Of a stretch of 64,000 nucleotides of DNA, positions 25,303 through 34,230 are shown one piece after another (position 1 is the stretch's first letter; the number at the start of each line of letters is the position of its first letter). The notes under the pieces were generated by a model. That model was given only the letters and a program-made list of their open reading frames with translations, made no database searches and was not told the origin of the DNA. The DNA lies in NCBI GenBank assembly GCA_050331695.1, contig JBHJGP010000003.1:1-64000 (forward strand), given 5' to 3'. The translations under genes were made by a program, and so were the position numbers. The DNA comes from JBHJGP01 sp050331695. GTDB lineage: Bacteria > Pseudomonadota > Alphaproteobacteria > Geminicoccales > Geminicoccaceae.

Positions 25303-26196
25303 ATGAGCGACCAGAGCTCGCCCACCTCCACTCGGATCGGCTCCCAATACAATCCGAGGACTAAAGCCGCCGGCCATGGCATCAGGCCTCGGGCCCGGCG
25401 TCCCTGGGGGCTTCGCCTCTTGCCAGCACCTCTGTTCGTGCCGCTGACGACTTCGTTGATCGGCGGCGCGCCGCTCAAGCTCATCGGTCTCATGGCCGGC
25501 GTGGTCGCCTTGATCCTGGCCGGTATCGCCGTTCGGCGGGGACTGGTCGGTGAAGCCGAGTTCGAGGCGCGGCGGGTGGCAAATCGGCCCGCGCCCTACA
25601 AGCTTCTGGGCGCGCTTCTCACCGGCGGTGGTCTGGCGACGATAAGCTTGTTCGCGACCAACTATGGCCTTCCGATGTCGATCGTCTTCGGCGCGCTTGG
25701 CATGCTCGGCGTGATCCTGGCCTACGGTATGGATCCGCTTCGCGGCAAAGGTCTGGCCGCGGACGTGGCCCAGCGCACAGGCGTGCGTTCCGAGCAGGTG
25801 ATCAAGGCCGTGACCGAGGCTGAAGCCAAGATACGGGCCATCGAGGGCAATGCCGAGCGGCTCCAGGCCCGCGAGTTTCGGGCTCAGGTGGGCCGGATCT
25901 CGATGCTCGCCCGCGACGTTCTCGCCGAAATCGAAGACGATCCGAAGGATCTGGCGCGGGCACGGCGTTTTTTGGTGACCTATCTGGACGGTACGAAGGA
26001 CGTGGTCTCCATGTTCGTCAACCGGCAAAGCGACTTTCAGGACACCGAATTGGTTCTGCGGTTTCGCACCGTGCTCGGCACCATCGAGCGGGTGTTCGGC
26101 GAGCAGGTCGATCATCTGAAAAAGAACGAGGCGCTCGATTTCGAGGTCTCGCTCGACGTATTGAAAACCCAACTCGAAAGAGAAGGCGCCGGCTGA
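25303..26196 (+). CDS. XpaC family protein (5-bromo-4-chloroindolyl phosphate hydrolysis family)
   Basis: A 297-aa protein with two or three hydrophobic helices (about 40-75 and 97-140) followed by a soluble alpha-helical half (QVIKAVTEAEAKIRAIEGNA, VGRISMLARDVLAEIEDDP). This is the layout of the XpaC family, whose name comes from a Bacillus phenotype and does not establish an enzyme activity. XpaC is classically encoded next to TelA, as here (28 bases apart), also in Bacillus subtilis (xpaC-yaaN). The likely role is membrane-associated stress tolerance. Confidence 0.85.
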   Translation: MSDQSSPTSTRIGSQYNPRTKAAGHGIRPRARRPWGLRLLPAPLFVPLTTSLIGGAPLKLIGLMAGVVALILAGIAVRRGLVGEAEFEARRVANRPAPYKLLGALLTGGGLATISLFATNYGLPMSIVFGALGMLGVILAYGMDPLRGKGLAADVAQRTGVRSEQVIKAVTEAEAKIRAIEGNAERLQAREFRAQVGRISMLARDVLAEIEDDPKDLARARRFLVTYLDGTKDVVSMFVNRQSDFQDTELVLRFRTVLGTIERVFGEQVDHLKKNEALDFEVSLDVLKTQLEREGAG

Positions 26197-26224
26197 GACT
26201 GGCGGCCAAGGAGGAGGAGCCAAG

Positions 26225-27415
26225 ATGGTTGAGCAAACGCAGCCCACGCCGCCGCCCGTGGTGACCGCGGAGCCGGTGTCGACCGAATTGTCGACCAAGC
26301 TCGCGGTTATGGCCGGCGAGCTCACCCAGGATCTGGAGATCGACCTCCAGGGCGACCTCCCGGCTCAGGTCGGCCAGGCGATGGCCGAAATCGACGTCCA
26401 TGACACCAACTCGATCATCTTCTTCGGCACCAAGGCCCAGGAACAGCTCACCCAGATGTCCGAGAGCATGCTCGAGCAGGTTCGGACCAAGGACATCGGG
26501 CCCGCCGGCGACATGCTCAATCAGATGGTCGGCAAGCTGAAGGAACTTGATGTCGGCGGTCTGGATCCGCGCGAGAAAAAAGGTTTCTTCGCAAAGATTT
26601 TCGGCCTGAAGAGCAATCTCGAGCAGTATATGGAGCGCTACGATACCGTCAAAGAGCAGATCGACGAGATATCCAACGGGCTCGAGCGGCACAAAACCGT
26701 GCTACTGAACGACGTCACCAAGCTCGACAAGCTGTACGAAGCCAACCTCGATTACTTTAAGACGCTGGAAGTCTACATTGCCGCCGGGCGGGCAAAGCTG
26801 AAAGAACTGGACGATGAAATCATTCCGGCGCTGGCGGGAGAGGTCGAGCAATCGGATGACGTGATCAAAGCCCAGTCCCTGCGTGATATTCGCTCCGCCC
26901 GCGACGATCTCGACCGCCGGGTCCATGACCTGCTCTTGACCCGTCAGGTGACCATGCAGAGCCTGCCGAGCATTCGCCTGGTGCAGGAGAACGACAAATC
27001 CCTGATCACCAAGATCAATTCCACCCTGGCCAACACGGTGCCCCTCTGGAAGCAGCAACTGGCCCAGGCCGTCACCATCTACCGCTCCGGTCAGGCAGCA
27101 AGCGCGGTGAAGGAGGCAACCGATTTCACCAACGAGCTCCTGAAGAAGAATGCCGAGGGCCTGCGTGAGGCCAATCGTGAGGTTCGAACCCAGATCGAGC
27201 GAGGGGTCTTCGACATCGAGACCGTCAAGGAAGCGAACGGCCAGCTGATTGCCACCATCGAGGAAAGCCTCGCGATCGCCGATGAGGGCAAGAAAAAGCG
27301 AGCCGAGGCGGAAACGGCGCTGCACGAGATGGAAGAGGAGCTGAAGAAGACGCTCGCCGCCGCGTCGGCCCGCGCGACCCATGGCAGGACCGCCGGGGAC
27401 GGCAAGGCCGAGTGA
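26225..27415 (+). CDS. telA: TelA family toxic-anion resistance protein
   Basis: A 396-aa, highly helical cytosolic protein of the TelA family, first linked to tellurite resistance in RK2 and Rhodobacter. Typical stretches are NSIIFFGTKAQEQLTQMSES, LEQYMERYDTVKEQIDEISN, LYEANLDYFKTLEVYIAAG, SLPSIRLVQENDKSLITKIN and LWKQQLAQAV. Mechanism is unknown; family members are thought to act with TerD or XpaC proteins at the membrane. A very strong AAGGAGGAGG precedes the ATG. It is part of the XpaC-TelA-SPFH-zinc-ribbon run. Confidence 0.93.
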   Translation: MVEQTQPTPPPVVTAEPVSTELSTKLAVMAGELTQDLEIDLQGDLPAQVGQAMAEIDVHDTNSIIFFGTKAQEQLTQMSESMLEQVRTKDIGPAGDMLNQMVGKLKELDVGGLDPREKKGFFAKIFGLKSNLEQYMERYDTVKEQIDEISNGLERHKTVLLNDVTKLDKLYEANLDYFKTLEVYIAAGRAKLKELDDEIIPALAGEVEQSDDVIKAQSLRDIRSARDDLDRRVHDLLLTRQVTMQSLPSIRLVQENDKSLITKINSTLANTVPLWKQQLAQAVTIYRSGQAASAVKEATDFTNELLKKNAEGLREANREVRTQIERGVFDIETVKEANGQLIATIEESLAIADEGKKKRAEAETALHEMEEELKKTLAAASARATHGRTAGDGKAE

Positions 27416-27458
27416 TCAGGGCAACGCCGCGGCCCGAGGTTGAGGAGAGCGTAGACCT

Positions 27459-28553
27459 GTGATCTGGAACAAGCTTTTCGGCGAGTTCGTCGACATTATC
27501 GAGTGGTTGGATGACAGCCACGACACGATGGTCTGGCGGTTCGAGCGCTACAATAATGAGATCAAATACGGCGCAAAACTGACCGTGCGGGAAGGGCAGG
27601 CGGCCGTGTTCGTCAATGAGGGTGAGATCGCCGACGTGTTCTCACCCGGCATGTACGAGCTCAGGACCGCCAACCTGCCGGTCCTGTCGACCCTTCAGAA
27701 CTGGCCTCACGGCTTCGAAAGTCCGTTCAAATCTGAGATCTACTTCTTCAGCACGCGGCGGTTCACCGATCTCAAATGGGGCACCAAGAACCCGATCATC
27801 CTGAGAGATCCCGAGTTCGGCCCGATCCGCATCCGCGCGTTCGGCACCTACGTGATTCGGCTCGAGGATCCGAGCGTTTTCTTGCGTGAGATCGTCGGCA
27901 CCGACGGCCATTTCACGACGGAAGAAATCACCAACCAGTTGCGCAACATTATCCTCTCGCGGTTCGCCGACGTGGTCGCCAAGTCGAAGATCCCGATCCT
28001 GGATCTGGCCGGCAATTACGACCAGCTTTCCGCCTTCGTCACCGCTAAAATCGCGCCCGAAATCAAGGTCTACGGTCTCGAACTCACGAAAATGCTGGTC
28101 GAGAACGTGTCCATGCCGAAGGAGGTGGAGGACGCGCTCGACAAGCGCAGCGCCGCTGGTATCGCCGGGGATCTGGCACGCTACACCACTTATCAGAGTG
28201 CCGAGGCGATGCGCGAGGCCGCCGGCAATCCGGGCGGCACCGCCGGCGCCGGTGTTGGCATGGGTGCTGGCTTCGCCATGGCCAACCAGATGGCCCGCGC
28301 CCTGGAAAACCAGCCCGCCGGCGCCGCAGGACCGCCGCCGATCACCGACAAAAAGTTTCATCTGGCAGTGAATGGCGAGGCTCAAGGTCCGTTTGGTATG
28401 GGCGAGTTGGGGGTTCGGGCCGGCCAGGGCGAGCTGACGCCTGAAACCCTCGTCTGGCGGCCAGGCATGAAGGATTGGATCGCCGCCGGCGAGGTCTCGG
28501 AACTGTCAGGCCTGTTCGCGAGCACGCCGCCGCCGATCCCGAGGCCGTCCTAG
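27459..28553 (+). CDS. SPFH/band-7 'virion core' protein (YdjI-like) with C-terminal GYF domain
   Basis: The first 250 residues are an SPFH scaffold of the YdjI type (VREGQAAVFVNEGEIADVFSPG, TEEITNQLRNIILSRFADVV, ENVSMPKEVEDALDKRSAAG). A glycine-, alanine- and methionine-rich linker follows (about 255-290), then a GYF_2-type domain (about 296-355: FHLAVNGEAQGPFGMGELG, LVWRPGMKDWIAAGE). The GTG at 27459 fits the family N-terminus. In B. subtilis, YdjI helps recruit the phage-shock protein PspA to stressed membranes with a zinc-ribbon partner, YdjG. The next gene here encodes such a partner, but no pspA is nearby. Confidence 0.88.
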   Translation: MIWNKLFGEFVDIIEWLDDSHDTMVWRFERYNNEIKYGAKLTVREGQAAVFVNEGEIADVFSPGMYELRTANLPVLSTLQNWPHGFESPFKSEIYFFSTRRFTDLKWGTKNPIILRDPEFGPIRIRAFGTYVIRLEDPSVFLREIVGTDGHFTTEEITNQLRNIILSRFADVVAKSKIPILDLAGNYDQLSAFVTAKIAPEIKVYGLELTKMLVENVSMPKEVEDALDKRSAAGIAGDLARYTTYQSAEAMREAAGNPGGTAGAGVGMGAGFAMANQMARALENQPAGAAGPPPITDKKFHLAVNGEAQGPFGMGELGVRAGQGELTPETLVWRPGMKDWIAAGEVSELSGLFASTPPPIPRPS

Positions 28554-28576
28554 GTCCGGTTCGGATAGGCTTCGCC

Positions 28577-29719
28577 ATGGCGTTTGGCCCCTGGGGGCGG
28601 AGGCAGTCGCACGAGCCGCCGGAGCCCAAGAGCGCGGATCGCAAGGAGCAGTTTCCGTGTGATCAGTGCGGCGCCATCCTGGCTTACGCGCCGGGTACGG
28701 ACCAGCTCGCCTGTCTCTATTGCGGTCACCTCAACCGGATCCAACAATCAGCCGAAAAAATCGTCGAGAACGATCTCTCGGCGACGCTGACCCGGCTCGG
28801 CCAGGATGCGCCGGTCGAGGAAACCCTCAATGTTAAATGCGGCAGTTGCGCCGCTGAATTCACCTTCGAGGCCCACATTCACGCGGGCCTATGCCCCTTT
28901 TGCGGCATGCCGGTGGTCGCCGATACGGGCCCACACCGGCACATCAAGCCGCAGGCTGTCCTGCCCTTTCTGATCGGTGAAGCGGAGGCCCGGCGGCAGG
29001 TTTCGGCTTGGCTGAGACGCTTATGGTTCGCGCCGAACAAGCTCGCCGATCACGCCCGTGGCGAGGGCGCGCTAACCGGCATGTACCTGCCGTTCTGGAC
29101 CTATGACAGCAACAGTGAGAGCCGATACACGGGCCAGCGGGGTGATGTCTATTACGAGCCCCGGCGGGTCACCACCATCGTCGACGGCAAGCGGGTCACC
29201 AAGACCGTCATGGTGCCGAAGATCCGCTGGCGGCCCGCCTCGGGCAACGTCTCTCGCTTCTTTGACGACGTGCTCGTCCTCGCCAGCCGTTCCCTGCCCG
29301 ACGCCCTGAGCCGGCGCATCGCTCCGTTCGATCTGGAAAACCTGAAACCCTACCAGACGGATTTCTTGTCAGGCTTTCAAAGCGAAGCCTATCAGATCGG
29401 CCTGGAGCAGGGCTTCGACGAGGCGAAGCAGATCATGCTGCAGCAGATCCGGGCCGACGTGCGCAACCATATCGGCGGCGACCAGCAGCGCATTCACAGC
29501 CTCGATGTCCGCCACTTCGATCCGACCTTCAAGCATGTTTTGCTGCCGGTCTGGTTGGCATCCTTCAGCTTTCTCAACCGCCGCTACCGGTTCATTGTCC
29601 AGGGCCGCACCGGCGAGGTGGTCGGCGAACGCCCCTACAGTGTTTGGAAGATTTTGCTTGCCGTTCTCGCCGGACTGATCCTGATCGCGATTGCCGCAGC
29701 GGTGGTGGCAAGTCAGTAA
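28577..29719 (+). CDS. Zinc-ribbon membrane protein (YdjG-like)
   Basis: A 380-aa protein with two N-terminal zinc ribbons, C28/C31/C46/C49 and C88/C91/C106/C109, a central beta-rich domain (about 130-340, including TGMYLPFWTYDSNSESRYTG), and one C-terminal membrane helix (about 352-376). Proteins of this build are often mislabelled as helicases because of the ribbon. They are usually encoded with SPFH proteins of the YdjI type, as here (23 bases apart). I infer a membrane-anchored partner of the SPFH scaffold. The ATG at 28577 begins right where the first ribbon domain does; no strong ribosome site is visible. Confidence 0.8.
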   Translation: MAFGPWGRRQSHEPPEPKSADRKEQFPCDQCGAILAYAPGTDQLACLYCGHLNRIQQSAEKIVENDLSATLTRLGQDAPVEETLNVKCGSCAAEFTFEAHIHAGLCPFCGMPVVADTGPHRHIKPQAVLPFLIGEAEARRQVSAWLRRLWFAPNKLADHARGEGALTGMYLPFWTYDSNSESRYTGQRGDVYYEPRRVTTIVDGKRVTKTVMVPKIRWRPASGNVSRFFDDVLVLASRSLPDALSRRIAPFDLENLKPYQTDFLSGFQSEAYQIGLEQGFDEAKQIMLQQIRADVRNHIGGDQQRIHSLDVRHFDPTFKHVLLPVWLASFSFLNRRYRFIVQGRTGEVVGERPYSVWKILLAVLAGLILIAIAAAVVASQ

Positions 29720-29825
29720 TCGACGTCGGGTAAGTCGACCGATTGTGTGTTGTCAGCGGGAACGTCCATCCTCAATCTGAAACTTGGACGCGTGGCCATG
29801 GCGCCTAGGACAGGGAGGCGGATAG

Positions 29826-31091
29826 ATGACGAACGCGAGATACGGTGTCGCCGCGGTGGCTCTCTCGATCAGCTTTGGCGTTTCGGCGAATGCCGCGGAT
29901 CTGGCTCTGTCGATCGGGGTCGCTGGCGATACCATCGATCTCATGCGCGGCTATATCGACACGTTCGAGGAGCGGACCGGACATAATGTCGAGATCGTCA
30001 CCATGCCGGCGTCAACGCCCGAGCAGTTCGCCCAATATAAGATTTGGCTGTCAGCGGAAAATCCCGACATCGACGTGTATTTCACCGACATCATTTGGGC
30101 GAGCCAACTCGGCAGCCATTTTCTCGATCTAAGCGAAGCCGCGGCCGACGTGATCGGCGATCATTTTCAGGAGATCGTGCAATCGCAGACGGTGGATGGC
30201 CGACTGGTCGCTCTCCCGCACTCCACCGACGCGCCAGCGCTCTACTATCGCGCCGACCTTCTGGAAAAGCACGGCAAGCAACCGCCGGAGACCTGGGGCT
30301 AACTCTATGCGTCGGCGCGTGAGGTGATGGAGGCCTAGCGCGCCGACGGCAACGAGCAACTCTGGGGCTTTGTCTTTCAAGGGGCAGCCTATGAGGGGCT
30401 CACTTGTAATGCCCTGGAGTGGGTGAACTCCAATGGCGGTGGAACGTTCGTGTCATTGGAGGGCGAGATCACCGTCGACAGTCCGGAGGCTATCGAAGCG
30501 ATCGACATGGCCGCCGGTTGGGTCGGAACCATCGCGCCCTCGGGCGTTCTCAGCTATCAGGAAGAGGAATCGCGGGGCGTTTGGCAGACCGGCAACGCCG
30601 TGTTCATGCGCAACTGGCCCTACGCTTACGCGCTTGGCAATGGCGAGAATTCGGCCGTCGAGGGCAAGTTCGCGACCACCACCTTGCCGGTGGGTCCAAG
30701 CGGCGGGAGCGGCGCGGCGACATTGGGCGGCTGGAATCTGGCGGTGTCCAGCTACTCGCCGGATCCGGATGCGGCAACGGAGTTGGCGCTCTATCTGGCG
30801 AGCGCCGAGATCCAAAAACAGCGGGCGCTCACCAGTAGCATCCTACCGACGATCAAGGCGCTCTATGACGACCCGGAGATCGCCAAGACCCAACCGCTCG
30901 TCGCCGAGTGGCGGCCGATCGTCGAAGCTGCGGTGGCACGGCCTTCGGCGCAGACCAAGTCGAACTACAACCAGGTCTCAAATGAGGTCTGGTCGGCCGT
31001 CCACGCGACCTTGTCGGGAAATGGTGACGCCGCGTCCAATCTGAGCGAGTTGCAAAATCGTTTAAGGCGGGTTCGCGGCCGGGGCTGGTGA
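29826..31091 (+). pseudogene. Extracellular solute-binding protein gene broken by two in-frame stops
   Basis: One reading frame encodes a family 1 (sugar-type) ABC binding protein of about 420 residues, with a signal peptide ending SANAADLAL. The frame is interrupted twice without any shift: TAA at 30300-30302, after HGKQPPETWG, and TAG at 30336-30338, after REVMEA. Between and after the stops the translation stays family-like (LYASAREVMEA, RADGNEQLWGFVFQGAAYEG, then a normal C-terminal half to residue 421). Two nonsense changes 12 codons apart with intact sequence around them indicate recent inactivation rather than decay. No permease or ATPase genes of this type are adjacent, so the gene may already have been an orphan. 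Confidence 0.85.
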
Positions 31092-31139
31092 AGAGCTGCT
31101 TGGGCTCCGCCTCTGCGGGCTAGAGCAGCCCAAGCTCTT
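31091..31139. terminator. Inverted repeat, likely bidirectional terminator
   Basis: Left arm AAGAG (31091-31095) plus CTTGGGCT (31099-31106) pairs with AGCCCAAG (31127-31134) plus CTCTT (31135-31139), giving 13 base pairs with a three-base bulge and a 20-base loop. It lies exactly where the binding-protein pseudogene (plus) and the HAD gene (minus) converge and covers the last codons of the latter. There is no clear U-tract on either strand, so termination efficiency is uncertain. Confidence 0.45.
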
Positions 31140-31728
31140 GGAGTTCTTGTTCCAGCGCATCCGGTGAACTGAAGTGATGGGCAAAGAAGCCCAGTTCCTT
31201 CGCGGCTGTGATGTTTCTTTCGCTGTCGTCGATGAACAGCGTGTTGGTGGGCTCTAGCCCCGTGCGCTCCGCCAACAGACGAAAAATCGCCGGGTCCGGC
31301 TTAATCAGTTTTTCCTCGCCCGAGACCAGGATCGTCTCGAAATGGCCGAGGAACGAGAACCTTTGTCTGGCAATCGGAAAGGTTTCGGCGGACCAGTTGG
31401 TGAGCGCGTGGAGCCGGACGTCGGTTTCGGTCAATTGTTCCAGGAGCGCGACGGTGCCGGGAATGGCGTCATCGATCATCTCGGGCCAGCGCTGGTGATA
31501 GGCCCGGATCATGGTTTCGTGCTCGGTGTGTTGCGCGCTCAGTTCTTCGACCGCTACGGCGAAGGGTTTGCCTTCGTCCATCTGAACGTTCCACGCAGGC
31601 GAGCAGATTTCGGTCAGGAAATGCTCCATGGCGGCGTCGTCATTGAACAGCTTTCGGTAGAGGTAGCGCGGGTTCCAGTCGATCAGGACACCCCCGAGGT
31701 CGAACACCACCGTTTCGATTTTGCTCAC
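31120..31728 (-). CDS. HAD-superfamily hydrolase, subfamily IA
   Basis: A 202-aa haloacid-dehalogenase-type phosphatase. Motif I is VVFDLGGVLIDWN, motif II LTNWS, motif III Lys in KLIKPDPAIF, motif IV LFIDDSERNI. The helical cap between motifs I and II places it in subfamily IA, near phosphoglycolate phosphatase and YihX-type sugar-phosphate phosphatases. The GTG at 31728, with GGGGGA seven bases upstream, was chosen; the frame is open 37 codons further. It is divergent from the MttB cluster across 192 bases. The substrate cannot be told. Confidence 0.85.
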   Translation of the reverse strand: MSKIETVVFDLGGVLIDWNPRYLYRKLFNDDAAMEHFLTEICSPAWNVQMDEGKPFAVAVEELSAQHTEHETMIRAYHQRWPEMIDDAIPGTVALLEQLTETDVRLHALTNWSAETFPIARQRFSFLGHFETILVSGEEKLIKPDPAIFRLLAERTGLEPTNTLFIDDSERNITAAKELGFFAHHFSSPDALEQELQELGLL

Positions 31729-31876
31729 GATTTCCCCCGCATTCGCCGTTCGAAGAGCGCGCCTAGCACAGGCCGGTGACGGTGACGAGCACCATGGGTC
31801 ACAGACCTGGCAACAGGGGCGAAATGTCGGACCGGGCACAGATATTGGTTGTTTTCAGAAAGTGTTTGCCGGCGAA

Positions 31877-31911
31877 ACCTCTAACCTAGCGTCAAGATCG
31901 GGTTAGTAGGT
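31877..31911 (+). promoter_or_regulatory. Imperfect inverted repeat at the ribosome site of the MttB gene
   Basis: ACCTCTAACC (31877-31886) is complementary to GGTTAGTAGGT (31901-31911) with one bulged base and a 14-base spacer. The right arm carries the only purine-rich stretch that could serve as a ribosome site for the ATG at 31921. As DNA it could be an operator; as RNA the hairpin would hide the ribosome site. It is the sole structured element I see in the 192 bases upstream of the cluster. Confidence 0.35.
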
Positions 31912-31920
31912 TTTGGCAAG

Positions 31921-33456
31921 ATGGCGCCGACGGCGAGACGCGACAGGCGACAGCGACGTGAAAGGCGCCAGCCGGGGCTTCTTCAGCCGCCGTTTCGTCA
32001 ACTGCGCAATCCTTACCCGCCGATGGGCTTGCTTTCGGACGATCAGATCGAGGCGATCCACCAGGCCTCGCTGCGCATTCTCCGCGATATCGGTTTGAAT
32101 TTTCTCCTGCCCGAGGCTGTCGACCTCCTGCGCCGGGGCGGCGCCCGGGTTGATGACGACGGTGTCCGGGTCCGCTTCGATCCGGCGATGGTCGAGGAGA
32201 CCATCCGAACCGCGCCGTCGCGCTTCAAGATGCACAGCCGGAACCCGGCGCACACGGTCGAAATCGGGGGTGACGGGACCGTTTTCTTGATGATGGGCAG
32301 CGCCCCCAACGTCACCGACATCGACCGGGGGCGGCGGACCGGCAATTTCAAAGACTGCTGCAACCTTCTGAAACTGACCCAGGCGCTCAATATCTGCCAT
32401 GTGATTGGCGGCTATCCGGTGGAGCCGATCGATATCGATCCGCGGGTGCGCCACCTCGATGCCGTTAGCGCCATGGTGACGCTCACCGACAAGGTGCCGA
32501 ACGGCTACTCGCTGGGGCGCGAACGGATCCTGGACGCGGTCGAGATCGCCCGGCTGGCCCGGGGCATCTCGGCGGAGCAGATGTTTCGGGAGCCGTCGAT
32601 CTACACCACGGTCAACACCAACTCGCCGCTGCAGCTCGACCACCCGATGCTGATCGGCATCATCGAGATGGCGAGGCTGGGCCAGCCGGTGAACCTGACG
32701 CCGTTCACGCTTGCCGGCGCCATGGCGCCGATCACGCTCGCCGGTGCTCTGGCCCAACAGAACGCCGAGTTCCTGGCCGGTCTCTGCGTGTCGCAGTTGG
32801 CGCAGCCGGGCGCGCCGGTGATCTATGGCAGTTTCACCTCGAACGTCGACATGAAGTCGGGCTCTCCCGCCTTCGGCACGCCGGAATTCGCCAAGGGCCT
32901 GTTCGCCAGCGGTCAATTGGCGAGGCGCTACGACGTTCCCTGGCGGGGCTCCAACGTCAATGCGAGCAATGCTCCCGACGCCCAGGCCACCTATGAATCG
33001 ATGATGTCGATCTGGCCGATGGTCATGGCCCACTGCAATCTGGTGAAGCACGCGCTCGGCTGGCTCGAAGGCGCCCTTTCGGTGTCTTACGAGAAAGTTA
33101 TTCTCGACGCCGAGATGTTGCAGATGATGGCGGCTTTCATGGAGCCTCTCTCGGTCGACGACGCTAGTTTGGCGGTCGATGCGATCGCCGAGGTCGGACC
33201 GGGCAGCCATTTCTTCCAGTGCAGCCACACCATGGAACGCTACGAGACGGCGTTTTACGCGCCGACGCTTTCCGATTGGCAGAATTTCGAGAACTGGGCG
33301 GACGCTGGATCGGTTGACGCGACGACCCGGGCGAACGGCATCTGGAAAGCCTTGCTCGAGGGGTATGAGCCGCCGCCGATCGACGAAGGCGACCGCGAAG
33401 CAATCGAAGCGTTTGTGACGAAGCGCAAAGAAGAAGGCGGAGCGCCGCCGCTATGA
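31921..33456 (+). CDS. Trimethylamine methyltransferase (MttB) family protein, non-pyrrolysine
   Basis: A 511-aa TIM-barrel corrinoid-dependent methyltransferase of the MttB superfamily. An Arg-rich N-terminus leads into PYPPMGLLSDDQIEAIHQAS, typical of the family. The frame has no UAG, so it lacks the pyrrolysine of true trimethylamine MttB and belongs with homologues such as the glycine-betaine enzyme MtgB, or relatives acting on proline betaine, carnitine or butyrobetaine. It should move a methyl group from a quaternary amine to the corrinoid protein encoded next. The exact substrate cannot be read from sequence. It begins the six-gene corrinoid cluster. Confidence 0.92.
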   Translation: MAPTARRDRRQRRERRQPGLLQPPFRQLRNPYPPMGLLSDDQIEAIHQASLRILRDIGLNFLLPEAVDLLRRGGARVDDDGVRVRFDPAMVEETIRTAPSRFKMHSRNPAHTVEIGGDGTVFLMMGSAPNVTDIDRGRRTGNFKDCCNLLKLTQALNICHVIGGYPVEPIDIDPRVRHLDAVSAMVTLTDKVPNGYSLGRERILDAVEIARLARGISAEQMFREPSIYTTVNTNSPLQLDHPMLIGIIEMARLGQPVNLTPFTLAGAMAPITLAGALAQQNAEFLAGLCVSQLAQPGAPVIYGSFTSNVDMKSGSPAFGTPEFAKGLFASGQLARRYDVPWRGSNVNASNAPDAQATYESMMSIWPMVMAHCNLVKHALGWLEGALSVSYEKVILDAEMLQMMAAFMEPLSVDDASLAVDAIAEVGPGSHFFQCSHTMERYETAFYAPTLSDWQNFENWADAGSVDATTRANGIWKALLEGYEPPPIDEGDREAIEAFVTKRKEEGGAPPL

Positions 33457-33507
33457 CCTGTCTGTGTGGATCCCCATTTGACGTCGCTTGGTTTGGAGTG
33501 AAATGGC

Positions 33508-34224
33508 ATGAGTGACGACGATATCGACCTTCGGTCGCTTTCGGACGAGGCTCTCGTCCTGCAGATGCATGACGATCTGTATGACGGTCTCAAGGAAGAG
33601 ATCGAAGAGGGTGTGCACATCCTCCTGGAACGGGGCTGGCCGCCTTACCGAATCCTCACCGAAGCCCTGGTCGAGGGCATGCGGATCGTCGGTATCGATT
33701 TTCGGGACGGCATCCTGTTCGTGCCCGAGGTTCTGCTCTCGGCCAATGCCATGAAAGGGGGCATGTTCATCCTGCGCCCGCTCTTGGCCGAAACCGGCGC
33801 GCCCAAGCTCGGCAAGATGGTGATCGGCACCGTCAAGGGCGACATTCACGACATCGTCAAGAACCTGGTCGGCATTATGATGGAAGGCGCCGGTTTCGAG
33901 GTGGTCGATATCGGCATCAACAATCCGGTCGAAAACTATCTGGCGGCGCTGGAAGAGCACAAACCCGACATTCTCGGCATGTCCGCTCTTTTGACCACGA
34001 CCATGCCCTACATGAAGGTTGTGATCGACGAGCTGACCGTTCGTGGCATCCGCGACGACTACGTGGTTCTGGTGGGCGGCGCGCCGCTTAACGAGGAGTT
34101 CGGCGAGGCGATCGGCGCTGATGCCTACTGCCGGGATGCGGCCGTGGCGGTCGAGACCGCCAAGGAATTCATGATGCGCAAGCACAATCAGCTGGGCGTG
34201 TCGACGATGGCTGCCGGCGCCTGA
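33508..34224 (+). CDS. Corrinoid (B12-binding) methyl-carrier protein
   Basis: A 238-aa MtbC/MttC/MtgC-type carrier. Residues 10-95 are the helical B12-binding cap (VLQMHDDLYDGLKEEIEEGV); residues 103-230 are the Rossmann cobalamin domain with GDIHDIVKNLVG (111-122), in which H114 is the lower axial cobalt ligand, and later SALLTTTMPYMK and VLVGGAP. GGAG lies upstream of the ATG. It should shuttle the methyl group from the MttB-like enzyme to the methyl-THF methyltransferase in the same cluster. Confidence 0.94.
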   Translation: MSDDDIDLRSLSDEALVLQMHDDLYDGLKEEIEEGVHILLERGWPPYRILTEALVEGMRIVGIDFRDGILFVPEVLLSANAMKGGMFILRPLLAETGAPKLGKMVIGTVKGDIHDIVKNLVGIMMEGAGFEVVDIGINNPVENYLAALEEHKPDILGMSALLTTTMPYMKVVIDELTVRGIRDDYVVLVGGAPLNEEFGEAIGADAYCRDAAVAVETAKEFMMRKHNQLGVSTMAAGA

Positions 34225-34230
34225 ACCGCC

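Noticed and set aside
31903..33228. Long open frame of 441 codons on the minus strand opposite the MttB gene.
   Set aside because: It is arginine/histidine/aspartate-rich with no recognisable domain, and mirrors a well-conserved gene on the other strand in GC-rich DNA.
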